A stretch of 64,000 bases of DNA from Unio delphinus (taxonomy: Eukaryota; Mollusca; Bivalvia; Unionida; Unionidae): positions 7,181,501 to 7,245,500 of the forward strand of contig JAQISU010000123.1 of the NCBI GenBank assembly GCA_029339505.1. The letters are read 5' to 3'. A program made the translations under genes and the position numbers. A model generated the notes under the pieces. It saw nothing but the letters and a program-made list of their open reading frames with translations, ran no database searches and was not told where the DNA came from. This document shows positions 46,214-55,700 of the stretch, piece after piece. Numbering within the stretch: the stretch's first letter is position 1; every line of letters starts with the position of its first letter.

Positions 46214-46753
46214 TCAATAAATCGTTCCTGGTAGTCTCAGGCCTGATCCGTGAACGGATCTCCCGCTGTACCATGAATACGGGGTTCCTGGTAGTCTTAG
46301 ACCCTTTCCGCTGTACCATGAATACGGGGTTCCTGGTAGTCTTAGACCCAATCCTTGAACGGATCGTCTCTTTTTTTTATATCCCTTCCCAGTTGCCTTC
46401 TTTAGTGCCATTCCTGCTGCAGTACCAACGGCTCCTAACGCCGCTGCTTTAGCCACTGCTGGGGCTGCTGCTGCAATCAATGCTGGTATTGCAGCTAACA
46501 ATGGAAATATACCACCCGTTTTCATCATATTTTTAATAGCAGCCGCAGAGAGAGTAATCTGAACACCTTTTTTGGCTGCAAGTGCATCATTGAAATGTTT
46601 CACCTGACGAGTTGTCAGCGATAATTTATTTGCACCACCAGTCATTTGATTAGGTTTCAACGTGATTGTGGTTCCACATTTTTTAGCCGATTCTGATTGC
46701 AATTTTTTGATTTGACCAGGAGTTAACGCAACACTAATAACACTATATGACAT
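46214..46753 (-). CDS. Hydrophobic minor virion protein
   Basis: 179 residues. The N-terminal 60 residues are polar with MTGG-A at residues 37-41 (fits the adenain consensus). A conserved hydrophobic stretch follows (G-G-I-F-P-L-L-A-A-I-P-A-L-I-A-A), then Ala-rich sequence, a basic patch (K-K-K-R-R) and a C-terminus of three copies of a Gly-Leu-Arg-Leu-Pro-Gly-Thr unit. Hydrophobic proteins of this make-up are typical of Polintons and related adintoviruses and are compared with membrane-active or core proteins of adenoviruses. The exact role is unknown. It sits between protease and major capsid genes. Confidence 0.65.
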   Translation of the reverse strand: MSYSVISVALTPGQIKKLQSESAKKCGTTITLKPNQMTGGANKLSLTTRQVKHFNDALAAKKGVQITLSAAAIKNMMKTGGIFPLLAAIPALIAAAAPAVAKAAALGAVGTAAGMALKKATGKGYKKKRRSVQGLGLRLPGTPYSWYSGKGLRLPGTPYSWYSGRSVHGSGLRLPGTIY

Positions 46754-46801
46754 TATACATAATAGATTGATTCTAATTCAATGAAAAATCGAGAAAATCG
46801 T

Positions 46802-48202
46802 TCAAAGATTTTCTACTGGGGCATCTACCACTCTCATTCTTCCACCAACACCTTCAAGTAGCATTGATTTATCACTGAGAATGACAGCAACCGCTCTATA
46901 ATCAGCAATAGCACCACGAGTCACATTAGCTCTAAAGTGTATATCAACGACAGATTGTCTCATCAAATCGAGATGTTCCAGCGAAAAGTAATAAATCGGA
47001 TAGAGGCTTTTAAAATCCAATTGTGATATTTGTAGACCAGTATCGACATTTTGGTCGCGTGCCATAAATGACAACAGACGATGATAAACTCGTGCAATAT
47101 GATTTTCTGTGTAATTAAGTTGTATATCCTCAGATGGTTCCTGCTGGCCGTTTATTCTCAGTGAGACGTCTTTCACACCTAATTGATCAAATATCATATG
47201 ACTGTAGAGTTGATTGCCAACTCGTGTGTTATCCTGTAACGCAATAAATATATGACGTGGCGCAGAAACGCCTTGTTTTGATGCTAGGTTCCAAGTGAAT
47301 AACCCGTTGATATTTGATTGCTTCACATCTGTACTCACGGTTAGCCAACTCAACAACGACTTTCCTCCTTGGTCCATAAATGATAGTAGTCGTTGTTCTT
47401 CGGTGATTGCTGGAGTCAACACTGGCATCCACAATGATATTTTTGTTAATTTGACTTTACCGGCATCAGCATTGGGGGCTGCAGCATTCGCTGGAATCCT
47501 CCAAATTGCATCATTATCATCACTTTTTCGTACAAGCGATACTGTATGCTTCGCCCCGTAGATAACTTTTCTGACGTTTCTACAGAATCCAAATATGTGA
47601 TGCAGTGGAATCGCGCATGAAAATGATTTACGCTCTCCTTGCAACATTGCGTTTCGTGTTGCAGCTCCTAGATTGAAATCAGGATCGTTGTTTATAATCA
47701 TATTCTCGATACCAGCAGGAGCAGGAAGAGCAGCACGATCATTTGGTCGTCTTATAATAAATTGATTTCCTCCAGCGGTATTCTTACCATCTTTTGCAAA
47801 CATCATAGATGGACCCGCTGATCTTGTATAATCATCAGAATATCTCGCTAACCCTATGATTGTTGTGGCCACATCAACTTCACGATCTATGGACTCAATT
47901 TCTTTTCCATCAATGAGATATCTAGCACTCTCAAATAGCGCCATAATACCATTATTGACAAAACCGACTTGAGTACCAGCTGGATACTCTGTATCATTTG
48001 TTCGTATAATCTCTCCTTCGATTTCGATAAACGCTTCACAGGGCAAAAAGTATTTACTGGTATCATGGACTTGAAGATCAATTCTTGCTCGACTATTTGA
48101 GTCTATGGCATGATAGGCGTAATATTGATAATCGCGTACAGAATCATTCTTGGGGACTGGGGCGTCTATATCAAATGCTGGATCAGGTGACCTTTTGAAC
48201 AT
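46802..48202 (-). CDS. MCP: Major capsid protein (double jelly-roll)
   Basis: 466 residues. The N-terminal jelly-roll shows V-G-F-V-N-N-G-I-M-A-L-F-E-S-A-R-Y-L-I-D-G-K, followed by the C-A-I-P-L-H-H-I-F-G-F-C segment and V-R-K-S-D-D-N-D-A-I. The second domain contains I-S-L-W-M-P-V-L-T-P, A-P-R-H-I-F-I-A-L-Q-D and, near the end, Y-P-I-Y-Y-F-S-L-E and D-I-H-F-R-A-N-V. Such alternation and the penultimate Y-P-I-Y-Y region are characteristic of Polinton capsid proteins related to those of virophages and adenoviruses. It would build the icosahedral shell. Somewhat shorter than many Polinton homologues. Two genes upstream and two downstream are small virion candidates. Confidence 0.85.
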   Translation of the reverse strand: MFKRSPDPAFDIDAPVPKNDSVRDYQYYAYHAIDSNSRARIDLQVHDTSKYFLPCEAFIEIEGEIIRTNDTEYPAGTQVGFVNNGIMALFESARYLIDGKEIESIDREVDVATTIIGLARYSDDYTRSAGPSMMFAKDGKNTAGGNQFIIRRPNDRAALPAPAGIENMIINNDPDFNLGAATRNAMLQGERKSFSCAIPLHHIFGFCRNVRKVIYGAKHTVSLVRKSDDNDAIWRIPANAAAPNADAGKVKLTKISLWMPVLTPAITEEQRLLSFMDQGGKSLLSWLTVSTDVKQSNINGLFTWNLASKQGVSAPRHIFIALQDNTRVGNQLYSHMIFDQLGVKDVSLRINGQQEPSEDIQLNYTENHIARVYHRLLSFMARDQNVDTGLQISQLDFKSLYPIYYFSLEHLDLMRQSVVDIHFRANVTRGAIADYRAVAVILSDKSMLLEGVGGRMRVVDAPVENL

Positions 48203-48231
48203 TTTATTCTATTTATCAGAGTCTAAATCGT

Positions 48232-48297
48232 AAAATCGTAAACGATTTTCCATTTTCATCGTGAAAAACGCTAGCGTGAAAATCCATAGGATTTCAT
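48232..48297. other. Intergenic hairpin cluster
   Basis: AAAATCGT-AA-ACGATTTT is followed by a GCTAGC palindrome and AAATCC-ATA-GGATTT between the major capsid start and the end of the next gene. Likely a transcript-end or regulatory structure; same hairpin style as at 42811-42862 and 49866-50195. Confidence 0.45.
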
Positions 48298-48725
48298 CGA
48301 CGTAGTTTTTTAAAGCCACTTCCCGCTATCATATTTGCAATATTGCTTTGGTCCCCTTGATTTACCATCGACGCTAGTTTTTCATCTACTGCGTTATTTA
48401 TAATTTTACTAACACTTGCAGGCATTTCTGCTGTAGACGGTAACGGTTTCTTTTTTCGCCTCACTAATGATGTTATTTTATCCTTCGCAGTTGAAAACGC
48501 TTTCCCGGCAAGATCTCCAACAGTACTAATACCCTTATCACGAATAACATCAATGGCTTTCATTGATAACTGTTTAGCTAACGGCATCACTTTTGGGGCC
48601 ATTCTTGAAAAGTATCCTAAAATGGTATTGCCTAAACCATCTCCATAGTATGCTTTATAAACTGGAAACATTGAATTAACTACATAGACGAGGGTTGGTT
48701 TATCATGATTGTAGTGTACGATCAT
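48294..48725 (-). CDS. Small basic/hydrophobic virion protein candidate
   Basis: 143 residues. N-terminal V-Y-V-V-N-S then Y-Y-G-D-G-L-G-N, an amphipathic helix (M-A-P-K-V-M-P-L-A-K-Q-L-S-M-K-A-I-D), a strongly basic patch (V-R-R-K-K-K-P-L-P), and a C-terminal M-I-A-G-S-G-F-K-K that fits the adenain consensus (IAGS-G, residues 133-137). The homologue at 10175-10663 in Polinton-1 is intact and keeps all of these. By composition and position it may be a membrane-lytic or DNA-associated minor protein similar in role to adenovirus pVI or pX; no sequence match can be claimed. Confidence 0.6.
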   Translation of the reverse strand: MIVHYNHDKPTLVYVVNSMFPVYKAYYGDGLGNTILGYFSRMAPKVMPLAKQLSMKAIDVIRDKGISTVGDLAGKAFSTAKDKITSLVRRKKKPLPSTAEMPASVSKIINNAVDEKLASMVNQGDQSNIANMIAGSGFKKLRR

Positions 48726-48758
48726 TATTATAAAAACAATAGTGTTTTCAATTGTTAT

Positions 48759-49178
48759 TTAATCACTATGATACCCATTTGCTAACTCGTCAATGAAATC
48801 TCGATATGTTTTGATATCCATGATACCGCCGGCAAATAACCGTCTACAGATATCAGCTGCTTCATTAATTATTTCTGGAGAGTTATTTCCAGCTCGGAAT
48901 CCTCCTACAAGAACATCTAATCGTGATATATCATTGATAACACTATCAGGACAAGTGTTTCCAATCCTTGGATTTTGCAGTCCACTTCCGCTATAACCAG
49001 TTGCTTCATCTACTTTTTCTAAACCCGTTTCTTGTAAAAAATCATCATCATCATCATCATCATCAGGTGGTAGTTGTTGTTTTTTAGGAGAGAAAGATAT
49101 TTTCTTTGCAGGCTGCTGTCGCCGCTTTTGCAATTTTGGTTGTTTAAACTCTTCGTATTGATTATACACTAGACTCAC
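48759..49178 (-). CDS. AGNNS-domain virion protein candidate
   Basis: 139 residues: basic N-terminus (K-L-Q-K-R-R-Q-Q), eight consecutive Asp codons (GAT array at 49042-49066), and a conserved C-terminal domain L-V-G-G-F-R-A-G-N-N-S-P-E-I-I-N-E-A followed by I-D-E-L. This A-G-N-N/T-S ending recurs in proteins of many Polintons. L-V-G-G-F matches the protease consensus. The start codon overlaps the stop of the upstream gene (ATGA). The two may be one gene split by a frameshift, because the upstream reading frame of this gene remains open for about 25 codons before the ATG. Confidence 0.6.
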   Translation of the reverse strand: MSLVYNQYEEFKQPKLQKRRQQPAKKISFSPKKQQLPPDDDDDDDDFLQETGLEKVDEATGYSGSGLQNPRIGNTCPDSVINDISRLDVLVGGFRAGNNSPEIINEAADICRRLFAGGIMDIKTYRDFIDELANGYHSD

Positions 49179-49708
49179 CGCATCGATATATTCGATGTAT
49201 GATGCACTATCTGTCTTAATTTGACTTTTTTTAGTTTTGATTTTATAAAATATATCAGCCCAATGAGCGAAATTCTTAACAACTTATGATGTTCTGGTTT
49301 CAACCTTTTTTTTCTGTTTTCATAAGACGTAACAACAAGCGCAGGAATTTCTGCTGGATCAGTCTTATCAATTTCTGCTAACCCTTCCTCGTTAAATCTC
49401 ACGCGTAAATCATCTACTGTTCTTTTTGATTCTATTTGTTTTGTTTGTTCAGTTTTCGCTGCTAGTTTTTCAAGCTCACCAATAACAGATTTCCCCGTCT
49501 CGGGACCATCTCCCAGTAAAGCACGCTCTACCCCCTTCGTTGCTGTGGTTACTGGTTTAAACAATTCTTCAGACCCCAGAGCAAAATCAGTTTGCAAACT
49601 CTGTCGTTGTTGCAGTTTATTTCTTACAGAGTCACGAATTGGTATAAATTTCTTAATTGCATCCAGTCGTTCACGAGCCAATCGGGTTGTTAATGCTTCA
49701 TTGACCAT
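49175..49708 (-). CDS. Coiled-coil virion protein candidate
   Basis: 177 residues, mainly charged helix (R-L-A-R-E-R-L-D-A-I-K-K-F start region, E-L-E-K-L-A-A-K-T-E). The last about 35 residues change character (L-I-Y-F-I-K-S-K-L-K-K), which suggests a frameshift near 49250. Polinton-1 contains in this region a segment (about 11110-11290) missing here. ATGA overlap with the next gene. Unknown function; position and composition suggest an internal virion or scaffold protein. Confidence 0.5.
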   Translation of the reverse strand: MVNEALTTRLARERLDAIKKFIPIRDSVRNKLQQRQSLQTDFALGSEELFKPVTTATKGVERALLGDGPETGKSVIGELEKLAAKTEQTKQIESKRTVDDLRVRFNEEGLAEIDKTDPAEIPALVVTSYENRKKRLKPEHHKLLRISLIGLIYFIKSKLKKVKLRQIVHHTSNISMR

Positions 49709-49865
49709 TATTAGAAATCAGAAACCATTTTTCAATTGTAAAACAATTTTTCCCATCGATGATTCCATCCTTAACGGTCCAATTTTTTATTGCTGTGAAA
49801 TATTTTTATTTTTTATCCATTGATTTTGCCTGTTTTGGTGCCATTTTGGTGGTTTTCAGTTGAAA

Positions 49866-50225
49866 ATCTCAAAGAGATTTTACAGTCAAGTAGTCGATTT
49901 TATATGGGATTTTCCATAAGGAAAAGCTGTTAAAACTCATTTTTGATGATTTTTAGCCATTTTTCATCAATTTTTGCCTGTTTTCAGTGATCTTTGGTCA
50001 TTTTTCATCGATTTTCATCAAAAACCCTCGTAGGGTCAAGTAGTCGATTTTACATGGGATTTTCCATAGGGAAAAGTTCTTAAAAGAACTTTCAAAGCTG
50101 TTAGGATTCTATTTTATTTTCGCAGTGTGAAATATTTTCACTGATTCAATCAAAAAATGACAAAAAAAAAATGAAAATCTCAAGGAGATTTTACTGTCTG
50201 ACAAAATCTTTTGAGGGTCGGTCAA
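49866..50225. other. Intergenic region with repeated hairpins
   Basis: AAAATCTC-AA-AGAGATTTT, TATGG-GATTTT-CCATA, and again ATGG-GATTTT-CCAT and AAAATCTC-AAGG-AGATTTT in 300 bp. The phrase TCAAGTAGTCGATTTTA occurs twice (49888 and 50036). No gene. Confidence 0.5.
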
Positions 50226-50567
50226 TCAAAATAGTTCATTTTCTTGAATTAACGCTCGTAAGTTTCTAATTTTAGAATTAACTTCCTTTTTCAATTCATA
50301 TTCGTTACCCAATTCTTTTCGTATTCCTTCCACGATAGTATATAACGGAACAAACACATCTACTTCACTGGAAAATGCAAGAGAGTCTCGAATAGAATTT
50401 TGAATTTTTTTGATGAGTGCATATTTCTTTGGTAACATAAACTTGTTAGTGCTAACTCCGTATTCTATATCCTGAAAATCCGACTTGATTTGATCAGGAT
50501 TTAACCCATCTGACAATTTAATATTCTGATTTTTCAATTTTGCAATTTCAACTATGATGCTATTCAT
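50226..50567 (-). CDS. Small conserved Polinton protein, unknown function
   Basis: 113 residues, mainly helical: I-A-K-L-K-N-Q-N-I-K-L, L-I-K-K-I-Q-N-S-I-R-D-S-L-A-F and I-R-K-E-L-G-N-E-Y-E-L. A homologue with one nonsense codon lies in Polinton-1 (12017-12394), so it was under selection before decay. It is the first gene of the leftward block after the central non-coding region. No family recognised. Confidence 0.6.
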   Translation of the reverse strand: MNSIIVEIAKLKNQNIKLSDGLNPDQIKSDFQDIEYGVSTNKFMLPKKYALIKKIQNSIRDSLAFSSEVDVFVPLYTIVEGIRKELGNEYELKKEVNSKIRNLRALIQENELF

Positions 50568-50620
50568 ATTATCAGAATTCGAATATGATAATACATATTT
50601 CTAATTCATTTTTCAAAAAT

Positions 50621-51165
50621 AAAAGAGCCGTTAATATTTTCAAAATTCAGTCTGTATATATAAATATCTTTTTTAAAATTAATTCTGTATATATAAATAT
50701 ATTTTTTAAAATTAATTCTGTATATATAAATATATTTTTTAAAATTAATTCTGTATATATAAATATATTTTTTAAAATTAATTCTGTATATATAAATATC
50801 TTTTTTAAAATTAATTCTGTATATATAAATTTCTTTTTTAAAATTAATTCTGTATATATAAATATCTTTTTTAAAAATTCAGTCTGTTTATATAAATATC
50901 TTTTTTAAAAATTCAGTCTGTATATATAAATATCTTTTTTAAAAATTCAGTCTGTATATATAAATATATTTTTAAAAATTAATTCTGTATATATAAATAT
51001 ATTTTAAAAATTAATTCTGTATATATAAATATATTTTTTAAAATTCAGTCTGTATATATAAATATCTTTTTTAAAATTAATTCTGTATATATAAATATCT
51101 TTTTTAAAATTAATTCTGTATATATAAATATCTTCTTTAAATTAATTCTGTATATATAAATATAA
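50621..51165. repeat. 33-bp AT-rich tandem repeat, about 16 copies
   Basis: Unit TTCTGTATATATAAATATAT plus a T/A-run. At 33 bp it is a multiple of three and gives a repetitive plus-strand frame (50585-50908) that is not a gene. It sits upstream of the leftward gene at 50226-50567. Polinton-1 has no such array. Confidence 0.93.
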
Positions 51166-51189
51166 ATGCAGACAAAAATAAATATCAAC

Positions 51190-51500
51190 CATTATGAGCG
51201 GTTATCAGTCATTTGACCCCCTTGATATAGGCCGCTGTGGTTCTATTTGCATTCATTGGGTCCCTTATTAGGCCTTTGTGTCTTTCATAGGGTTCCTTTG
51301 TTAGAGCATTTTTCTGTTTCTGTTTTATATCAGAATGTTTTTTTTTGTTTTTGCTCTTTGAGATATGACCCTATGACCGTTTCTTTTAGCCTATAATTCA
51401 TTCTGGGGTTACCCAATGTGCATCCACGAACCTTTTTTTGGCCGGTAATTCATTTTGAACACCATACGGGGCTACCCAAATGTGATGGAGAGCTAATTAC
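51190..51500. other. Conserved non-coding region of Polinton-2
   Basis: Shares several phrases with Polinton-1 12455-12620 (GAGCGGTTATCA, GACCCTATGACCGTTTCTTT, GGGGTTACCC). No gene. Conservation while neighbouring coding regions decayed hints at function. Confidence 0.45.
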
Positions 51501-51532
51501 ATCCATGGATGTTATTTATTTTAGGGCATTTA

Positions 51533-51656
51533 TGTGTTTACATTCAACATGCAACCCATGAAATCAAATTCATGGTTGCGTAAGTTGTCAAAAACCGACA
51601 ACCCACCGCTACCGTAAATTTGATAGCATGGGTTTGCATGTTATGTGAATGCACAC
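51533..51656. repeat. Long imperfect inverted repeat with nested hairpin
   Basis: Left arm 51533-51570 (contains CATGCAACCCATG) and right arm 51616-51656 (contains CATGGGTTTGCATG) can pair over about 38 bases with a few mismatches. The 45-base spacer contains GTTGTC (51584) and GACAAC (51597). It lies in the gene-free centre of the element. Candidate for a structured origin or control site. Confidence 0.6.
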
Positions 51657-51871
51657 AAAGGGGTTGCCCTCCCTCCCCTCAATTAAATAGAAAAAAAAAC
51701 ATCCACCGTTTCACCATCAGACAATTTGTCTGCTATGGGGCGCGAACATGTGAAGAATAATTGTCTGGGTTTACAAGCCAAACACGATACCGTTAGACCA
51801 CTGTTCACGTCCATAAAGAATAACGTTTTTTAACATATATATGTTGTAAATATTCATATAGTATATAAAGG

Positions 51872-52264
51872 GACTTAATACAGCAATCCGCAAGGTATGC
51901 TATTTTATTTTCTTGAATTACTTATTAATGGTGTTTCACAGTATTTAAATGAGACAGCATATTTGACTTAAACACTAAAACAAAGAATATAATTGATTGA
52001 AAACATTTCTTTTCTTACAAAACAATGCCCAGCCGCTGAATCGCAATAACCCATAAAACAAGTTAACACAATCTAAGGGAGAAAGTATACACAAGGTAAC
52101 TTAATACAGCAATCCACAGGGTGTTATTTTATTTTCTTAAATTACTTATTAATGGTGTTTCACGGTATTTAAATGAGACAGATTATTTGACTTAAACACT
52201 AAAAAAAAAAGAAAATATTTCTTTTCTTATAAAACAATACCCAGCCGCTAAATCACAATGATAA
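51872..52264. repeat. Direct duplication, about 170 bp, offset 230 bp
   Basis: 51872-52050 and 52100-52264 share CTTAATACAGCAATCC, TTACTTATTAATGGTGTTTC, TTTGACTTAAACACTAAAA and CCCAGCCGCT. Non-coding; bordered at 52340-52410 by the N-terminal scrap of the HNH gene seen whole in Polinton-1 at 13180-13536. Confidence 0.8.
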
Positions 52265-52339
52265 CTCCCTTGGTTATATCCATTGGTTATATTTAAGAGT
52301 TGTCTCCCTTGGTGTTATAGACATACGAAAATCGAATTT

Positions 52340-52410
52340 TTTGATAATACCATCACGGGATGCTTCATAATTAACAAGCACGGGTGAGGTCTGAATTCTT
52401 GGTTCATTTG
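52340..52410 (-). pseudogene. N-terminal scrap of HNH homing-endonuclease gene
   Basis: The minus strand begins M-N-Q-E-F as at 13536 of Polinton-1, then after a one-base shift reads V-N-Y-E-A-S-R-D-G-I, matching V/I-T-N-Y-E-P-S-C-D-G-I. The remainder of the gene is missing. The endonuclease was lost from this copy. Confidence 0.5.
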
Positions 52411-52420
52411 TATAATAACA

Positions 52421-52744
52421 CTATTTTTCTAATTCATTGTTTGGTTTAATTATAAGTCTCTGTATATAATCTTGAGGAGTCTTTATGATTTTGTCATCGT
52501 TGGGGTCAATGACAGTATTTTTTATTCTTTTATCATAATAGCGTTTTAGTTCCCTGTATCGTTTGCCGCCACACCTAAGACATAATTGCGACCTTCCCCT
52601 AACCCCAACCCCACATCGAATACAGGGTAACGGACCAAGGCTTCCACGACGAAAGCTTTGCATATGATACCAACAGAATTCATTTCTGCATGATTTGTTA
52701 CACGGTGTCACTGATCCAATCATAAGCCATTTGCAATGATTCAT
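52421..52744 (-). CDS. Cys-rich zinc-binding protein
   Basis: About 107 residues from M-N-H-C-K-W (an upstream in-frame ATG at 52762 adds six residues; Polinton-1 conserves only from M-N-H). Two metal clusters: C-N-K-S-C...C-W-Y-H and C-I-R-C-G...C-L-R-C-G-G, followed by a basic helix (K-R-Y-R-E-L-K-R-Y-Y). A nucleic-acid-binding or regulatory role is plausible. Similar small Cys-cluster proteins occur in other Polintons, function unknown. Divergent from PolB across 42 bp. Confidence 0.65.
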   Translation of the reverse strand: MNHCKWLMIGSVTPCNKSCRNEFCWYHMQSFRRGSLGPLPCIRCGVGVRGRSQLCLRCGGKRYRELKRYYDKRIKNTVIDPNDDKIIKTPQDYIQRLIIKPNNELEK

Positions 52745-52786
52745 TATACTTAAATCTTTCATTTAAATGCTTGTTTTAATTATAGT
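52745..52786. promoter_or_regulatory. Compact divergent promoter, Zn-protein / PolB
   Basis: 42 bp, AT-rich, separating two start codons facing outward; 43 bp in Polinton-1 (13791-13833) with the same order. TTTAAATGCTTGTTTTAATTATA is largely shared with TTTAAATACTTGTTTTAATTATA there. Inferred bidirectional promoter. Confidence 0.55.
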
Positions 52787-55700
52787 ATGGAGGAGTTCGA
52801 GAGATTATCGAAAATTAAGCCCTGGAAAAGTGTTCAATTCAATCTTGATAGAGTTTCTGATACACCAAAGAATAAAATTCTTGATAGAACCTTGATTAGT
52901 AAAATCAGAGACTGTTTTAATGAATTCAAGCGTGATGGGGCAGCTCATTGTTGGTCAACATTTCGAATTGATGGTGTTGTTGACGCTACCATGAATGATG
53001 AAAAAGCAGCAGTGATAATCTCAAATGTTGGGGAAGAAAGAAATTTTTTTCGAATAAAATTCCTTATCCGTGATAATGGAAAATGGATCATTAGGGACAA
53101 ATACGAGCCTATTCTTAAGGGCAAAAAAACTGTCACTGTGAATCAGGATTCAAAACCGGGAATTTTGACTGGAATTGATAAACCCTACTACGAAAGATCT
53201 TATCCTGTCACAGCAGTTGTTTACGGGATATATCCGCTCAATGACAAACCTGATATTGCAAAACTAGCACCCATGAAATATTCGACAGGGCTCAATTGTG
53301 TAGCAGCACGAATAATGGAACACTTCACAAATGCGTCCCGGGGAAATAAACTAACTGATCTAAGACGAAAAAAAATAACCGAATGGGAACTGACAGTGAA
53401 ACAGCATGGGGCAACAATTCAAGATATAGCCAAATTAGAAACATCATTGAGATTTCCAATATCGGTAAGGACAATCACCGGTGAAGTATTATACGAATCG
53501 AAATATAATAAAAATGGAACCCCAATACAGATTATTGATCATAACGAACACGCGTGGTCATCTGCAGTAACAATATTCCCACGGGATAGAACCGTAAAAT
53601 ATCTACCCCAAACTCTGTTTGGAACCGAAGAGTTTTTTTCAGAGCAGAAATTATTTGATGCTATTTACCATTTGAGTAAAAACGATCCCGTGTCAATGTG
53701 GCTATTTCATAGTACTTCAGACGAAGAATGTAGATTTGATCAGTTTGTAAGGCCCAACGGAGAATTGTACCGTACTGAAGAACTGCATAATCAAATGAAA
53801 CAACTAGCTAGTGAGTTTTCTCCCCAGAGTTCTCTGGGGGAAGACAACGATCAATTATTAGCAAACTGTTTTACACTTCCATCAGTTGTAGCACATTTTG
53901 CTAGGAAGAAAAACGCGTGGAAACCAACACGAAGTGAGTTCTTATCAGAGGTCAAATTGTCTTGTCTTGAATACGGCCATGGAGGATTATGGAATACAAA
54001 ATACACCGCTGATACAGTTATTTCCGTTGATATGATTGCGTGTTATCCAGGAAGTTTTCTTGGGTATGGAGAATGCGAGAAATATTTCAAACGATTTGGA
54101 CACCCTACACACGAAATGACCCGTGTTGCTATTAATGGACCACTGCCACATTTCGATTTAACCGGATTCGCTTGTGTAGTATCATTTGAAATGGCTACAG
54201 GACTTCATCCGTGTAGTTATGTTTGGATTGGTAAACACATGTCTGAAAAACACTGGATGCCAATAGTGTTATTACGGTATATGCTTGATTGTAAGATGTT
54301 AAAATCATTAATTGTCAGAGAAGCAATTATATCCTATCGAGCACAGAAATCAGTCTGGTTACCACAACCTGATCTAGAAAAAATAATTAGCGAAGAGCGA
54401 AAACTGTTTCCAAATTTCAGTGAACAACAAATCATGGATTGGTCCCAACAGTTATTTGAAATCAGAAACAATGAAGCAAAAGACCTTGGACGAAGAATAA
54501 TCGGTAAATTTACCCAAGGTGGCAAAGATGATAATACGAGATATTCTTCACGATTGATTATAGACAATGCTGAATACGATTTTATAATCACGGATTTAAC
54601 GAATAGGGGGCTATATGTCAATCGTAAGGACGCATTTATGTCCGATGGAACCAAATTGGGTACAATTGTTACTTACACTGAAGGATACAATCCGCAGTAC
54701 ACACATTTGAGAGCTTCTATGCTTGGTTATGCTTCTATCAATCTGTTTTCAATGATCAATAGATTTCCTACCACCGCAGTTAGAGTTGCTACTGACTCAT
54801 TTTACATAAATAGCAAAATGGCTGATTTTAAGGCTACTGGCAACGAGAATTGGGGGTCATGGAGAATTAAGAAGGAAATGCTTCATGATTATATTCCATC
54901 AGCAGATGTTACCATTGAAAATAATTACTTAGAAAGCAATCAGTGTTCAGAATTTTCTAGTGCACCACCGATTTCTGATCCAATCTGTAGATATAAAACA
55001 GTTTATTTAAACGGCTGTGGTGGGTCAGGAAAAACAACCCGGGCAATTGAGTTATTTCGTGTTTCCAATCCAAACATGATTGTACTAACACCGACTCACA
55101 GACTTGCAAGAGAAATGATACAGAGAGGGGTAAATGCCTGCACTTATCATAGTTTCTTTAGATTGAAGGGAGATAAATGGACTCCTGAGCGCATGGGAGA
55201 GAAATTTATTCCTGAAATTATCATTTGGGATGAAATAGACACAGTGTCCGAAGATGTCTTAAAAATATTTCTTGAGTGGTTGTTATTGAAGAATACAAAA
55301 GTCGTCATGTGCGGTGATCACGGCCAACCACCACCATTTGTCGGTGCATCCCCCCCATGAATGGCTAAGGGGTTTTGTAGACTATTATGAAGAAATTGAT
55401 ACCGATCATAGATCACTTGATAATGAATTAAAAGAATTTAAGAAACTAATTAGATTACAACCGGATAAAATCCAGTGTGAAATAGCCCGTGAAATAATTT
55501 CGGAAACTCCCATGAATAGGTTTTGGGAAGCGTGGAGACCAAATGATTTAATCATTGCAAGTAGAAAAATAGTCAGGGACACACTTCAGATGAAGTTATT
55601 TGAATTGCATAAACAAAAATTTGCAACACTTCCAGTGCCCCTCTGTTATAGGCCATCGGATACACGAAAACAGAACATCGAAGTTGATATTCCAGGCCTG

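Noticed and set aside
46191..46319. N-terminal extension of the protease frame
   Set aside because: It overlaps the Gly-Leu-rich repeats of the neighbouring gene in another frame; homology with Polinton-1 starts at M-S-N-F-D (M-V-P-M-S-N at most).
50585..50908. 107-codon plus-strand protein with repeated I-N-S-V-Y-I-N-I-F-F-K
   Set aside because: Comes from the 33-bp AT-rich tandem repeat; opposite strand to the gene block and absent from Polinton-1.
52945..53136. Minus-strand frames inside PolB and other antisense frames in Polinton genes
   Set aside because: Shadows of real genes on the opposite strand.
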